DNA of 64,000 bases from Brevibacterium luteolum (lineage in GTDB: Bacteria; Actinomycetota; Actinomycetes; Actinomycetales; Brevibacteriaceae), in the NCBI RefSeq assembly GCF_013004595.1, contig NZ_JABEMC010000003.1:62001-126000 (forward strand), given 5' to 3'. Below are positions 11,955 through 23,583 of the stretch, in pieces (position 1 is the stretch's first letter; every line of letters begins with the position of its first letter). The notes below the pieces were generated by a model. It was given only the letters and a program-made list of their open reading frames with translations, did not search any database and was not told the origin of the DNA. A program made the position numbers and the translations under genes.

Positions 11955-13652
11955 GTGACTCCCGAACAGCTTAAAGAAGCCATCCGCTCTGCCATCGGCC
12001 AGCTGAACATGCAGCACGGCTACGCCATCGAAGCACCCGCCCGACTCGTCGTCGAGCGACCGAAGAACCGCGCCCACGGCGACTGGTCTTCCAACGTGGC
12101 ACTGCAGACGGCGAAGAAGGCCGGGCTCAACCCGCGGGATCTCGCCACCGAGATCGCCGAGGTGCTGGCGGCCGATGAGGGCATCGACACCGCCGAGGTG
12201 GCCGGCCCGGGATTCATCAACATCACCTTGGCAGCCGGTGCCGCCGGTGCGCTGGCTGCTGACATCGTCGCCGCCGGTGACGACTACGGCCGCACCAAGA
12301 CGCTTGCCGGTCACATCATCAACATGGAGTTCGTCTCCGCCAACCCGACCGGCCCTCTGCACCTCGGCCACACCCGCTGGGCAGCCCTTGGCGATGCGAT
12401 CGCCCGCGTGCTCGCCGCTGCTGGCGCGAACGTCACCGCCGAGTACTACATCAACGACGCCGGCGCCCAGATGGACGTCTTCGCCGACTCCGTCGTCGCC
12501 CGCCTGCTCGGCCGCGAGGTGCCTGCCGGCGGCTACCCCGGCGGATATGTCACCGAGATCGCCCAAACGATCACCGCCTCGGACCCGGAGCTCGCCGCCG
12601 AGGTCAAAGCGACCGCGCAGGTGCCCGAATCGGATGCCGACGCTCCGGCACCGGCCGTCATCCCCGATGACGTGCGCGCCCGCCTGCGCGAACGTGCCTA
12701 CGAGCTGCAGATGGCCGACATCCGCGACACACTCGCCGACTTCGACGTCAGCTTCGACGTGTGGTTCTCCGAAGCCAGCCTGCACAACTCCAACGCCGTG
12801 ACCGAGGCTGTCGGCCGACTGCGCGAACAGGGTCACGTCTACGACCACGACGGCGCCGTGTGGCTGCGCACCACCGAGTTCGGCGACGACAAGGACCGCG
12901 TGCTCATCCGCGCCGACGGCAACCCCACCTACTTCGCCGCCGATGCCGCGTACTATCTGGATAAGAAGGACCGCGGCTTCATCGAGAAGATCTACCTCCT
13001 CGGCGCCGACCACCACGGCTACGTCGGCCGGCTCAAGGCGATCGCAGCAGCTGCCGGTGATGACCCGGAGAAGAACATCGAGGTGCTCATCGGCCAGCTC
13101 ATCAAGGTCAACGGCGCCAAGCTGTCCAAGCGCGCCGGCAATATCATCGAGCTGCGCGACATCATCAACTGGCTCGGCCGCGATGCCGTGCGCTACTCAC
13201 TGGCCCGCCAGCCGGCCGACTCGCCGCTGACCCTGGACCCCGAGGTGCTGCGCAGCGCCAGCAACGACAACCCGGTCTACTACGTCCAGTACGCCCACGC
13301 CCGCTCGCAGTCGGTCGCCCGCAACGCCGAGGCCGCCGGCATCACCACCGAGGCCTTCGACGCCTCAACACTGACGCATGCCACCGAGGCAGCACTGTTG
13401 GCCGCCCTGGCCGACTTCCCGCGTGTCGTCGCCCAGGCCGCTGAGCTGCGCGAACCCCACCGGGTGGCCCGCTACCTCGAAAGCCTCGCCGGCACCTTCC
13501 ACAAGTGGTACGACAGCTGCCGTGTCACCCCGCGCGCCGGTGAGGACATCGAACCGGTTCACTCCTCGCGCCTGGTCCTCGACCTCGCGACCGCGACCGT
13601 GCTGCGCAACGGCCTGCGCCTGCTCGGCGTCAGCGCCCCGGAGCGGATGTAA
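11955..13652 (+). CDS. argS: Arginyl-tRNA synthetase
   Basis: A 565-residue class I synthetase of normal length. An N-terminal Add1 domain is followed by the HIGH-type motif HLGH at residue 136 (inside NPTGPLHLGH) and the KMSKS-type motif KLSKR at 389-393. The C-terminal helical domain ends with LLGVSAPERM, typical of ArgRS. It ligates arginine to tRNA-Arg. It is the first gene of an operon: its TAA overlaps the ATG of lysA. The GTG start is set by the leaderless promoter. Confidence 0.97.
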   Translation: MTPEQLKEAIRSAIGQLNMQHGYAIEAPARLVVERPKNRAHGDWSSNVALQTAKKAGLNPRDLATEIAEVLAADEGIDTAEVAGPGFINITLAAGAAGALAADIVAAGDDYGRTKTLAGHIINMEFVSANPTGPLHLGHTRWAALGDAIARVLAAAGANVTAEYYINDAGAQMDVFADSVVARLLGREVPAGGYPGGYVTEIAQTITASDPELAAEVKATAQVPESDADAPAPAVIPDDVRARLRERAYELQMADIRDTLADFDVSFDVWFSEASLHNSNAVTEAVGRLREQGHVYDHDGAVWLRTTEFGDDKDRVLIRADGNPTYFAADAAYYLDKKDRGFIEKIYLLGADHHGYVGRLKAIAAAAGDDPEKNIEVLIGQLIKVNGAKLSKRAGNIIELRDIINWLGRDAVRYSLARQPADSPLTLDPEVLRSASNDNPVYYVQYAHARSQSVARNAEAAGITTEAFDASTLTHATEAALLAALADFPRVVAQAAELREPHRVARYLESLAGTFHKWYDSCRVTPRAGEDIEPVHSSRLVLDLATATVLRNGLRLLGVSAPERM

Positions 13653-15148
13653 TGCCAGCCCATATCGCCGGCATCCTGCATGCCACCCCACCACCGGTGT
13701 GGCTGCCGTACCCCAATGACGTCAATGCGCTCATGCCCTCGCTGTGGTCGCGCAGCGTTGACAAGACCCCAGGCGGCGAGCTCACCATCGCCGGTCACCG
13801 CGTCACCGAGCTCGCCGAGACGTACGGCTCACCGCTGTACGTCCTCGACGTCGCCGACCTCAAGCACCGGGCCGCTGACTTCGTCACCGCCTTCTCCGCC
13901 GCGTTCGCCGCGATCGGCACCGAGGCGAAGGCCTACTACGCCGGCAAGTCCTTCCTGTGCACCGCTGTCGCCGACTGGGTCGCAGGCGAAGGAATGGGCA
14001 TCGACACCTGCACCCTCGGCGAGCTTATGGTTGCCCACCGCGCCGACGTCGACCCGCGCACCGTCGGGCTGCACGGCAACAACAAATCCGATGAGGAGAT
14101 CGCCTTCGCCCTCGACTGGGGGATCGGCCGCATCGTGCTCGACTCCTTCGACGAGATCCCGCGGGTCGCCGCTGCCGCCCGCGCCCGAGGTGTCCGCGCC
14201 CCGGTCATGCTGCGCGTCACCGTCGGCGTCGAAGCCCACACCCATGACTTCATCGCCACCGCACACGAGGACCAGAAGTTCGGCCTGTCCCTGCACAGCG
14301 GTGACGCCTTCGACGCCGCGCAGCGGATCGCTGCCAGCGAGGACCTCGAGTTCATCGGCCTGCACAGCCACATCGGCTCGCAGATCTTCGAATCCTCCGG
14401 CTTCGACATCGCCGCCACCCGGATCATCGAGCTGCGCGCCCGCATCCTGACCGAACTCGGCATCGACCTGCCCGAGGTCGACCTCGGCGGCGGCTTCGGC
14501 ATCCGCTACACCTCCCAGGACACCCCGCTGACCTTCACCGAGATGGCCGGCCGGCTCGCCTCCGTCGTCGCCTCCGCTTGTGAGGCCACCGGCTCGACGC
14601 TGCCGGCGGTGTCCTTCGAGCCGGGCCGGGCGATCTCCGGGCCGTCGATCTTCACCCTCTACACCGTCGGCAGCACCAAGGTCGTCGAAACCGGGTCAGG
14701 GGAGCGGCTCTACGTCGCTGTCGACGGCGGCATGAGCGACAACATCCGGACCGCCCTCTACGACGCCGACTACTCCTGCACCCTGGCCAACCGCGACTCC
14801 GCCAGCGAACCGGCAGTCGTGCGCGTCGTCGGCAAGCACTGCGAAAGCGGCGACATCATCGTCCGCGACGAATACCTGCCCAATGACGTCACCCGCGGCG
14901 ACCTTATCGCCGTCCCGGACACCGGCGCCTACTGCCGGTCGCTGTCATCGAACTACAACCACGTCCCGCGCCCAGGTGTGCTTGCCGTCGACGGTGAGCA
15001 GCTCGGCTGGGTCGTCCGACCCGAAACACACGCCGACATCCTCGCCTGGGACACCGGCTTCAGCCCGTCGGCCGCTGACGCAGACGTCCAGGCACCCGAG
15101 TCTACTGACGAGCTCGCGCCCCACGAAAGAAGGAGCACCACACGATGA
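13652..15148 (+). CDS. lysA: Diaminopimelate decarboxylase
   Basis: A 498-residue fold-III PLP enzyme making L-lysine from meso-diaminopimelate. The PLP lysine is Lys99 in YYAGKSFLC, the substrate and phosphate-binding glycine run is LGGGFG, and the dimer-partner Cys block is GKHCESGD. The N-terminal 45 residues (WLPYPNDVNALMPSLW) are a normal actinobacterial extension, so the overlapping ATG at 13652 is credible. It overlaps hom by four bases (ATGA), indicating translational coupling in an aspartate-family operon. Confidence 0.96.
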   Translation: MPAHIAGILHATPPPVWLPYPNDVNALMPSLWSRSVDKTPGGELTIAGHRVTELAETYGSPLYVLDVADLKHRAADFVTAFSAAFAAIGTEAKAYYAGKSFLCTAVADWVAGEGMGIDTCTLGELMVAHRADVDPRTVGLHGNNKSDEEIAFALDWGIGRIVLDSFDEIPRVAAAARARGVRAPVMLRVTVGVEAHTHDFIATAHEDQKFGLSLHSGDAFDAAQRIAASEDLEFIGLHSHIGSQIFESSGFDIAATRIIELRARILTELGIDLPEVDLGGGFGIRYTSQDTPLTFTEMAGRLASVVASACEATGSTLPAVSFEPGRAISGPSIFTLYTVGSTKVVETGSGERLYVAVDGGMSDNIRTALYDADYSCTLANRDSASEPAVVRVVGKHCESGDIIVRDEYLPNDVTRGDLIAVPDTGAYCRSLSSNYNHVPRPGVLAVDGEQLGWVVRPETHADILAWDTGFSPSAADADVQAPESTDELAPHERRSTTR

Positions 15149-16455
15149 AACCCCTCAAGGTTGCCATGCTCGGCTGCGGTGTCGTCGGCACCGAAGTCGC
15201 CACCCGCATCCTCGGCAACGCGGCCGACCTCGAAGCCCGCATCGGCGCCCCGCTGGAGATCTCGGCTGTCGCCGTGCGCGACGCCGGCAAGGACCGCCCC
15301 GGCATCCCGTCCGAGCTGCTCACCACCGACACCGCTGCCGCCATCGAAGGAGCCGACATCGTCGTCGAGCTCATGGGCGGCCACGAACCGGCCCGCGAAC
15401 TCATCCTCACAGCCCTGCGCTCCGGCGCCTCGGTCGTGACGGCGAACAAGGCGCTGCTGGCCAGCGACTACTCCGAGCTGCTCGCCGCCGCCGAAGACGC
15501 TGAAGTGCGCCTGGAGCACGAGGCCGCTGTCGCCGGTGCGATCCCGATCATCCGCCCGGTCGTCAACTCCCTCGCCGGTGACCGCATCACCCGCGTGCTC
15601 GGCATCGTCAACGGCACGACGAACTACATCCTCGACCAAATGGAGAAGGAGGGCTGGGACTTCGACCACGCCCTGGCCACCGCCCAGGAACTCGGGTACG
15701 CCGAAGCTGATCCGACTGCCGACATCGGCGGCCACGACGCAGCCGCCAAGGCCGCGATCCTAGCCTCTCTTGCCTTCCACACCCGCGTGAGCATAGACGA
15801 CGTCCATGTCGAGGGCATCACCGGCGTCACCGCCGACATGGTCGAGACCGCCTCCGCGCAGGGCTTCACCATCAAGCTGCTGGCGATCTGCGAAACCATC
15901 GAAGACTCACCGGCCGGCCCAGGCGTCTCCGCCCGCGTCTACCCGGCACTGCTGCCCAAGGACCACGCGCTGGCCAGCGTCGGCGGGGCGTTCAACGCTG
16001 TCTTCGTTGAAGCCGAAGCCGCAGGCTCGCTGATGTTCTACGGCCAGGGTGCTGGCGGCGCACCGACCGCCTCGGCAGTCCTGGGCGACATCGTCTCGAC
16101 CGCACGCCGCAAGGTCCTCGGCGGCACCGGCCAGGCCCGCCGTTCGATCGGCAACCGGCTGCCGGTCCTGCCGATCTCCGCGATCCGCACCCGCTACCAG
16201 ATCACCTTCGACGTCTTCGACCGCCCGGGTGTTCTCGCCCAGATCTCGCAGGTCTTCGCCGAGGAGGGCACCTCGATCGAGCTCATGCAGCAGACCCAGC
16301 TCGAGCCCACCGACGACGACGCCCCGCAGCGCGCCAAGCTCGTCATCGCCACCCATGCGGGCACCGATGCCGCGCTGGCCAAAACGGTCGAGCGCGCCGT
16401 CGCCCTCGACGCCGTCAACGAGCTCAAGTCCGTCCTGCGCATCGAAGGCCACTGA
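15145..16455 (+). CDS. hom: Homoserine dehydrogenase
   Basis: A 436-residue NAD(P)-dependent enzyme reducing aspartate-4-semialdehyde to homoserine. The Rossmann motif is GCGVVGTEVA (from residue 10), the catalytic domain shows GIVNGTTNYIL and GYAEADPTADIGGHDAA, and an ACT domain occupies about residues 350-430 (FDVFDRPGVLAQIS). The ACT domain suggests feedback control by threonine, as in corynebacterial Hom. AGAAGGAG is just upstream. Confidence 0.96.
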   Translation: MKPLKVAMLGCGVVGTEVATRILGNAADLEARIGAPLEISAVAVRDAGKDRPGIPSELLTTDTAAAIEGADIVVELMGGHEPARELILTALRSGASVVTANKALLASDYSELLAAAEDAEVRLEHEAAVAGAIPIIRPVVNSLAGDRITRVLGIVNGTTNYILDQMEKEGWDFDHALATAQELGYAEADPTADIGGHDAAAKAAILASLAFHTRVSIDDVHVEGITGVTADMVETASAQGFTIKLLAICETIEDSPAGPGVSARVYPALLPKDHALASVGGAFNAVFVEAEAAGSLMFYGQGAGGAPTASAVLGDIVSTARRKVLGGTGQARRSIGNRLPVLPISAIRTRYQITFDVFDRPGVLAQISQVFAEEGTSIELMQQTQLEPTDDDAPQRAKLVIATHAGTDAALAKTVERAVALDAVNELKSVLRIEGH

Positions 16456-16497
16456 GCCGGGCCCACCGGCACACCACCATCCCGTGAAGGAGACCCC

Positions 16498-17586
16498 ATG
16501 ACCGCTGCCCACCGCCACCAGTGGCAGGGCGTCATCGAGGAGTACCGCGACTTCCTCGACATCGCCGCCGACTCCCGCGCCGTCACCCTCGGCGAGGGCG
16601 GCACTCCGCTCATCCACGCCGAGAAGCTCTCCGAGCGCACCGGTGCCGAGGTGTGGGTCAAGTACGAGGGCATGAACCCGACCGGGTCGTTCAAGGACCG
16701 CGGCATGACGATGGCGATCTCGAAGGCCCTCGCCTACGGCGCCAAGGCCGTCATCTGCGCCTCGACCGGCAACACCTCGGCATCGGCGGCCGCCTATGCG
16801 ACGAAGGCCGGGCTGACGTGTGCGGTGCTCGTGCCGGCCGGCAAGATCGCAGTCGGCAAGATGAGCCAGGCCGTCGCCCACGGTGCCGAGCTGCTCGAAG
16901 TCGACGGCAACTTCGATGACTGCCTGACCCTGTGCCGCAAGCTCTCAGAGGCCTACCCGGTCCACCTCGTCAACTCGGTCAACCCCGACCGTATCGAGGG
17001 CCAGAAGACCGCTTCTTTCGAGATCGTCGACGCTCTCGGCGACGCCCCGGACATCCATGTGCTGCCCGTCGGCAACGCCGGCAACATCACCGCCTACTGG
17101 AAGGGCTACCGCGAATACGCTGCCGCCGGTCTGGCGACTGCAACCCCGCGCATGTGGGGCTTCCAGGCCGCCGGCGCCGCCCCGCTCGTCAAGGGCCATC
17201 CGGTCGATGACCCGGAGACCGTCGCGACCGCCATCCGGATCGGCAACCCCGCCTCGTGGGATCAGGCGATCGCCGCGCGCGAGGAATCCGGCGGCGTCAT
17301 CAAGGCCGTCACCGACGAGGAGATCCTCGCTGCCCACCGGCTGCTGTCCTCGACCGAGGGCATCTTCGTCGAACCCGGTTCCGCCGCCTCGATCGCAGGC
17401 CTCCTGCAGCAGGCTAAGGCCGGTGAGATCCCGGCCGGTGCGCGCATCGTGTGCACCGTGACCGGACACGGGCTCAAGGATCCGCAGTGGGCGCTGCACA
17501 CCGCTGACGGCTCCGATCTGACTCCCACCCGGGTGCCGGTCGATGCGGTCTCGGCTGCCCGCGAGCTCGGACTCGAGGACGCGTGA
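16498..17586 (+). CDS. thrC: Threonine synthase
   Basis: A 362-residue PLP enzyme converting O-phosphohomoserine to threonine. The PLP lysine is Lys66 in GSFKDRGM. The phosphate-binding stretch [14 protein letters not shown] and the [13 protein letters not shown] block are typical of the short bacterial ThrC class. GTGAAGGAGACCCC precedes the ATG. It overlaps the thrB start by one base. Confidence 0.96.
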   Translation: MTAAHRHQWQGVIEEYRDFLDIAADSRAVTLGEGGTPLIHAEKLSERTGAEVWVKYEGMNPTGSFKDRGMTMAISKALAYGAKAVICASTGNTSASAAAYATKAGLTCAVLVPAGKIAVGKMSQAVAHGAELLEVDGNFDDCLTLCRKLSEAYPVHLVNSVNPDRIEGQKTASFEIVDALGDAPDIHVLPVGNAGNITAYWKGYREYAAAGLATATPRMWGFQAAGAAPLVKGHPVDDPETVATAIRIGNPASWDQAIAAREESGGVIKAVTDEEILAAHRLLSSTEGIFVEPGSAASIAGLLQQAKAGEIPAGARIVCTVTGHGLKDPQWALHTADGSDLTPTRVPVDAVSAARELGLEDA

Positions 17587-18554
17587 TGACGAGCACCGCA
17601 CCGGTCGCCCCGCAGGCCGTCGCCGAGGTCGAGGTCACCGTGCCTGCCACCTCGGCCAACCTCGGGGCCGGCTACGACAGCTTCGGCATCGCGCTTGACA
17701 TCCGCGACACCGTCCGCGCCCGCCTGCACGACGGGCCGGTCGATCCCAGCGACTGCGTGCGCATCACCGGTGAGGGCGCCGGGGTGGTCCCGACAGATCA
17801 GGACCACCTCATCCTGCGGGTCATGCGCGAGGTGCTCGCCGCCCGCGGTGTTGAGACCGCTGACCGGATCAGCCTGGAGTGCGACAACGTCATCGCCCAC
17901 TCCCGCGGGATGGGCTCCTCGGCCGCTGCCGTCGTCGCCGGTATCGCGATCGCCGATGCGGCCAGCGCCTTCGCCGGGCTGCCGGCACCCTCACCCGAGG
18001 AGAAGCTCGCCTGGGCCACGCACTTCGAAGGCCACCCCGACAACGCCGCCCCGGCGATCTTCGGCGGGGTCACCGTTTCCTACTCCGACGGCCACGGCCA
18101 GGCCCGCTCGGTCTCCGTGCCCGTCGCCGAAGATATCTCAGCGGTGCTCATCGTCCCCGATGAGCGGCTCGACACCTCGGTGGCGCGTTCGCTGCTGCCC
18201 GAGACCGTCCCGCACGCCGATGCCGCAGCCAACGCCGCGATCGCCGGCCTGTTCGTCTACGCCATCGGCCATGACCCCTCGCTGCTGTTCGACGCCACCG
18301 TCGACCGGCTGCACCAGAACTACCGCCGCCCGGCAATGACCGCCTCGCTCGAACGCGTCGATGCGCTGCGCGCCGCCGGGCTGGCCGCCGTCGTCTCCGG
18401 TGCCGGGCCGACCGTGCTCGTGCTCGGATCCGATGACGATCTCGCCGCTCAGGTGGGCGAGGTGCTCACCGGCGACTCCGCCCGCATCGTCCCGGCGGCC
18501 ATCGCCGAAACCGGCGTCGAGGTCATGACGACCGACTGCCGGCTGCGCACCTGA
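17586..18554 (+). CDS. thrB: Homoserine kinase
   Basis: A 322-residue GHMP kinase phosphorylating homoserine ahead of ThrC. GHMP motif 1 is PATSANLGAGYDSFG, motif 2 is SRGMGSSAAAVVAG, and motif 3 is AVVSGAGPTVLVLG near the C-terminus. I use the ATG at 17586, which overlaps the thrC stop (TGATG), rather than the GTG one codon earlier, because GAGG lies 7 bases before the ATG. It is the last gene of the lysine/threonine operon. Confidence 0.95.
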   Translation: MTSTAPVAPQAVAEVEVTVPATSANLGAGYDSFGIALDIRDTVRARLHDGPVDPSDCVRITGEGAGVVPTDQDHLILRVMREVLAARGVETADRISLECDNVIAHSRGMGSSAAAVVAGIAIADAASAFAGLPAPSPEEKLAWATHFEGHPDNAAPAIFGGVTVSYSDGHGQARSVSVPVAEDISAVLIVPDERLDTSVARSLLPETVPHADAAANAAIAGLFVYAIGHDPSLLFDATVDRLHQNYRRPAMTASLERVDALRAAGLAAVVSGAGPTVLVLGSDDDLAAQVGEVLTGDSARIVPAAIAETGVEVMTTDCRLRT

Positions 18555-18652
18555 CCTGCCCGCAGACGCAGCCAGACACCCGGGACCGGGGCGAACCGCC
18601 TCGGCGACGGCGACAAGCTGGGCGGAAATTAGCGCAACGGGCGTCAACGCGC

Positions 18653-18860
18653 TAGGCTAGAGGCGTTCCCCAGCATTCTTCGCTTCACCGGCACCTCCAT
18701 GTGATCGTGCCCCGCGACTCAGGTGGGAACGCTCTTCGTACCGCGCCGTCTCTGGCGTCCGAGGTACTTCATTTTGTGAATGCACGCAATCGTGCGTGTG
18801 GTCCGTCGCTGCAGCTCTGTGTTCATGCAGCTGCAGCCGAACGAGGGAGAAGGAACCTTC
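18653..18860 (+). promoter_or_regulatory. rho promoter and long 5' leader
   Basis: The 306 bases between thrB and the rho GTG hold no recognisable gene. A -10 box TAGGCT at 18653-18658 predicts a start near 18665 and a leader of about 195 bases. The leader has a small hairpin (GCACG/CGTGC around 18782-18795) and ends with GAGGGAGAAGGA before the GTG. Rho autoregulates through its leader in enterobacteria; the long leader allows something similar here, but this is inference. Confidence 0.5.
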
Positions 18861-20798
<1,938 letters not shown>

Positions 20799-20815
20799 CC
20801 GGCTGGCCCACCTGC

Positions 20816-21913
20816 ATGAGTGAGACCGCCGACACGGCAGCCGATATCGACTCGCTGCGCCAGATGGTGCACATGCTCCGTGATGAGCATGCGCGCATCG
20901 AGCAGGAGCTGGCCGATCCCGAGGTGCACGCCAACCCGGGCACAGCCCGCCGGCTGACCCGCCGATACGCCGAGCTCGAGAAGGTCGTGTCCTGCTGGGG
21001 CGATCTCATCGCCGCCCAGGAGGACCTGGAGGCCTGCCGCGAACTCGCCGACGACGATCCCGGCTTCGCCCAGGAGATCCCCGCGCTCGAAGAGCAGCGC
21101 GCGGAGCTCCTGGGCGTGCTGCGGGATCTGCTCGTGCCCCGCGACCCGGACGACGACCGTGATGCGCTCGTTGAGATCAAAGCAGGGGAGGGCGGCGAGG
21201 AGTCCGCGCTGTTTGCCTCCGATTTGCTGCGGATGTACCAGCGGTGGGCCGATAGGCGCGGCTGGTCGACCGAGGTCATCGACACCACACCCTCAGACCT
21301 CGGCGGCTGCAAAGACGTCACCCTGGCCGTCAAGGCCAAGGAGGAAGGCGCCTACGGGTGGCTGAAGTTCGAAGGCGGCGTCCACCGCGTCCAGCGCGTG
21401 CCGGTGACCGAATCGCAGGGCCGCATCCACACCTCGGCCGCCGGAGTCATCGTCTTCCCCGACGTCGACGAACCCGACGAGGTCAGGATCAACGACGCCG
21501 ATCTGCGCATCGACGTCTACCGCTCATCCGGACCCGGCGGCCAGTCGGTCAACACAACTGACTCGGCTGTGCGCATCACGCACGTGCCCACCGGCATCGT
21601 CGCCAGCTGCCAGAACGAGAAGTCCCAGCTGCAGAACAAGGCCGCCGCCCTGCGCATCCTGCGCGCCCGGCTGCTGGCCGCCCAGGCCGCCGAAGCCGCC
21701 GCAGAGGCCGACGACCGGCGCCGCTCACAGGTGCGCACCGTCGACCGCTCCGAGCGGATCCGCACCTACAACTTCCCCGAGAACCGGATCGCCGACCACC
21801 GCACCGGCTACAAGGCCCACAACCTCGACCAGGTGCTCGCCGGCGACCTCGATGCCGTCGTCGAATCCTGCCGCGCACTCGACCGCGCCCAGCGGCTTGA
21901 GGAGGCGCAGTAA
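20816..21913 (+). CDS. prfA: Peptide chain release factor 1
   Basis: A 365-residue class I release factor with the GGQ motif at residues 241-243 ([15 protein letters not shown]), which triggers peptidyl-tRNA hydrolysis. The GVHRVQRVP block and the [11 protein letters not shown] signature support RF1 rather than RF2. It begins 17 bases after the rho stop; the ribosomal protein L31 gene found between rho and prfA in mycobacteria is absent here. It is followed within 2 bases by prmC, the enzyme that methylates its GGQ glutamine. Confidence 0.96.
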   Translation: MSETADTAADIDSLRQMVHMLRDEHARIEQELADPEVHANPGTARRLTRRYAELEKVVSCWGDLIAAQEDLEACRELADDDPGFAQEIPALEEQRAELLGVLRDLLVPRDPDDDRDALVEIKAGEGGEESALFASDLLRMYQRWADRRGWSTEVIDTTPSDLGGCKDVTLAVKAKEEGAYGWLKFEGGVHRVQRVPVTESQGRIHTSAAGVIVFPDVDEPDEVRINDADLRIDVYRSSGPGGQSVNTTDSAVRITHVPTGIVASCQNEKSQLQNKAAALRILRARLLAAQAAEAAAEADDRRRSQVRTVDRSERIRTYNFPENRIADHRTGYKAHNLDQVLAGDLDAVVESCRALDRAQRLEEAQ

Positions 21914-21915
21914 GC

Positions 21916-22860
21916 GTGAATCCGGCCGCCGACACGGCTGGTGCGCAGCCGGCTGATGCGCTCATCGCCGCCGCCCGCGCCCGGCTGGCTGACGCCGGCA
22001 TCGACACCCCCGGCACCGACGCCCGCCTGCTGCTGGCCCACGTTCTCGGGATCACCCATAAGGAGCTGTCACTGAAGCTGCTGCGCGGCTTTGAGGTGCA
22101 CGCTGACCAGGTGACCGACTTCGAGGACTGCCTGGCCCGCCGGGCCGCTCGCGAACCCCTCCAGCACATCACCGGCTCCACCGGCTTCCGCCATCTCGCC
22201 CTCCGCCTCGGGCCCGGCGTCTTCATCCCGCGCCCTGAGAGCGAACTCCTCATCGACCCAGCCATCGCCCATGCCGCGGCCCTGCGCTCCGGCGACGAAC
22301 ACACCGGCAACGGGCGGGCGCACGTCATCCGGATCCTCGACATGTGCACCGGCACTGGGGCACTGGCTCTGGCCGCAGCCACCGAGATCCCCGGAAGCGA
22401 GGTCCACGCCGTCGAGCTCTCCGCCGAAGCCTGCCGGTGGGCCGAGCGCAATATCGCCGCCACCGCCGAGGCGGTCGCTGCCGCCGGCTCGACCGTCACC
22501 CTCCATTCAGGTGACGTCACCGACGTCGTGCCTGGGCTCGGGCCCTTCGACATCGTCGTGACGAACCCGCCGTACGTGCCCGAGACCAACCAGCCCGACA
22601 TCCCCGAAGTCACCGGCTACGACCCGGCCATCGCCCTCTACGGCGGGGGAGCAGACGGGATGGAGACACCGGCACAGATCATCGCGCTGGCTGCTGAGGC
22701 GCTGCGCTCCGGCGGGCTGCTCGTCATCGAACACGATGAGACGCAGGCCACGGCGATCCAGCAGGCCTGTGCTGCCGCTGGTCTGTCCGGTGCCGCCACG
22801 CACACCGACTACACTGGCAGAGACCGTTTCACCACCGCCGAACGCCTGGAAGGGCCGTGA
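21916..22860 (+). CDS. prmC: Release factor glutamine N5-methyltransferase
   Basis: A 314-residue SAM-dependent methyltransferase. The catalytic NPPY is at residues 217-220, and the SAM-binding block is ILDMCTGTGALAL. An N-terminal helical domain (about 1-90) recognises the release factor. It methylates the Gln of GGQ in RF1/RF2. The GTG start follows the prfA stop by 2 bases and its own TGA abuts the next ATG, so the cluster is a tight operon. Confidence 0.95.
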   Translation: MNPAADTAGAQPADALIAAARARLADAGIDTPGTDARLLLAHVLGITHKELSLKLLRGFEVHADQVTDFEDCLARRAAREPLQHITGSTGFRHLALRLGPGVFIPRPESELLIDPAIAHAAALRSGDEHTGNGRAHVIRILDMCTGTGALALAAATEIPGSEVHAVELSAEACRWAERNIAATAEAVAAAGSTVTLHSGDVTDVVPGLGPFDIVVTNPPYVPETNQPDIPEVTGYDPAIALYGGGADGMETPAQIIALAAEALRSGGLLVIEHDETQATAIQQACAAAGLSGAATHTDYTGRDRFTTAERLEGP

Positions 22861-23577
22861 ATGTCGCGCACGTTCAGCATCGACAACGATGAGATGAGAG
22901 ATCTGGTCTTCAGCGAATGCGCCCGGGTCCTCGAATCCGATGGGATCATCGTCATGCCGACCGACACCGTCTACGGCATCGCCGCCGACGCCTTCTCCGC
23001 CACCGGCGTCGAGAAGCTGCTCGCAGCCAAGGGCCGCGGCCGCGACATGCCGCCGCCGGTGCTCGTCGGCCAGCGCGAAGTGCTCATGGCGCTTGCCGAG
23101 GTGCCGAACACCTCCGTCTTCGAACTCACCAAGCGCTTCTGGCCAGGACCGCTGACGATCATCTGCGGCGCCCAGGCGATGCTCGACTGGGACCTCGGCG
23201 ACACCCACGGCACTGTCGCTGTGCGGATGCCCGATCACGAGGCGGCCCTCGAACTGCTGCGCAAGACCGGACCGCTCGCGGTCTCCTCTGCCAACACCCA
23301 CGGCTCACCGGCGGCCGGCAACGCCGCCGAGGCCGAGGAGATGCTCGGCGAGAGCGTCGACATCTACATCGACGGGGGAGAGGTGCCCGGGATCGGCGCC
23401 TCGACGATCGTCGACCTCACGCGCACCCCGCCGCGCATCCTGCGCGAGGGCCCGATCTCCGCAGCCGAGCTGCGCGAAGTGCTGCCCGATCTGGTGGACA
23501 TCGCCGACCCGGCAGCCGAGGAACCGGAGACCACCGCCTCGGGCACGGAAGCAGCTGACGAAACCACGCAGGAGTAA
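22861..23577 (+). CDS. tsaC: Threonylcarbamoyl-AMP synthase (Sua5/YrdC/YwlC family)
   Basis: A 238-residue YrdC-domain protein. Diagnostic stretches are GIIVMPTDTVYGIAADA near the start, then KLLAAKGR, KRFWPGPLTII and GPLAVSSANTHGSPA. It makes threonylcarbamoyl-AMP from threonine, bicarbonate and ATP for the t6A37 modification of ANN-decoding tRNAs. It lacks a full Sua5 C-terminal domain; instead a short acidic Ala/Glu/Thr tail follows residue 205. Its operon position after prmC is conserved in actinobacteria. Confidence 0.94.
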   Translation: MSRTFSIDNDEMRDLVFSECARVLESDGIIVMPTDTVYGIAADAFSATGVEKLLAAKGRGRDMPPPVLVGQREVLMALAEVPNTSVFELTKRFWPGPLTIICGAQAMLDWDLGDTHGTVAVRMPDHEAALELLRKTGPLAVSSANTHGSPAAGNAAEAEEMLGESVDIYIDGGEVPGIGASTIVDLTRTPPRILREGPISAAELREVLPDLVDIADPAAEEPETTASGTEAADETTQE

Positions 23578-23583
23578 TCCCGC

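Noticed and set aside
18780-18860. Upstream ATG in frame with rho
   Set aside because: It adds 27 residues unlike other Rho proteins and lacks a ribosome site; the GTG at 18861 follows GAGGGAGAAGGA.
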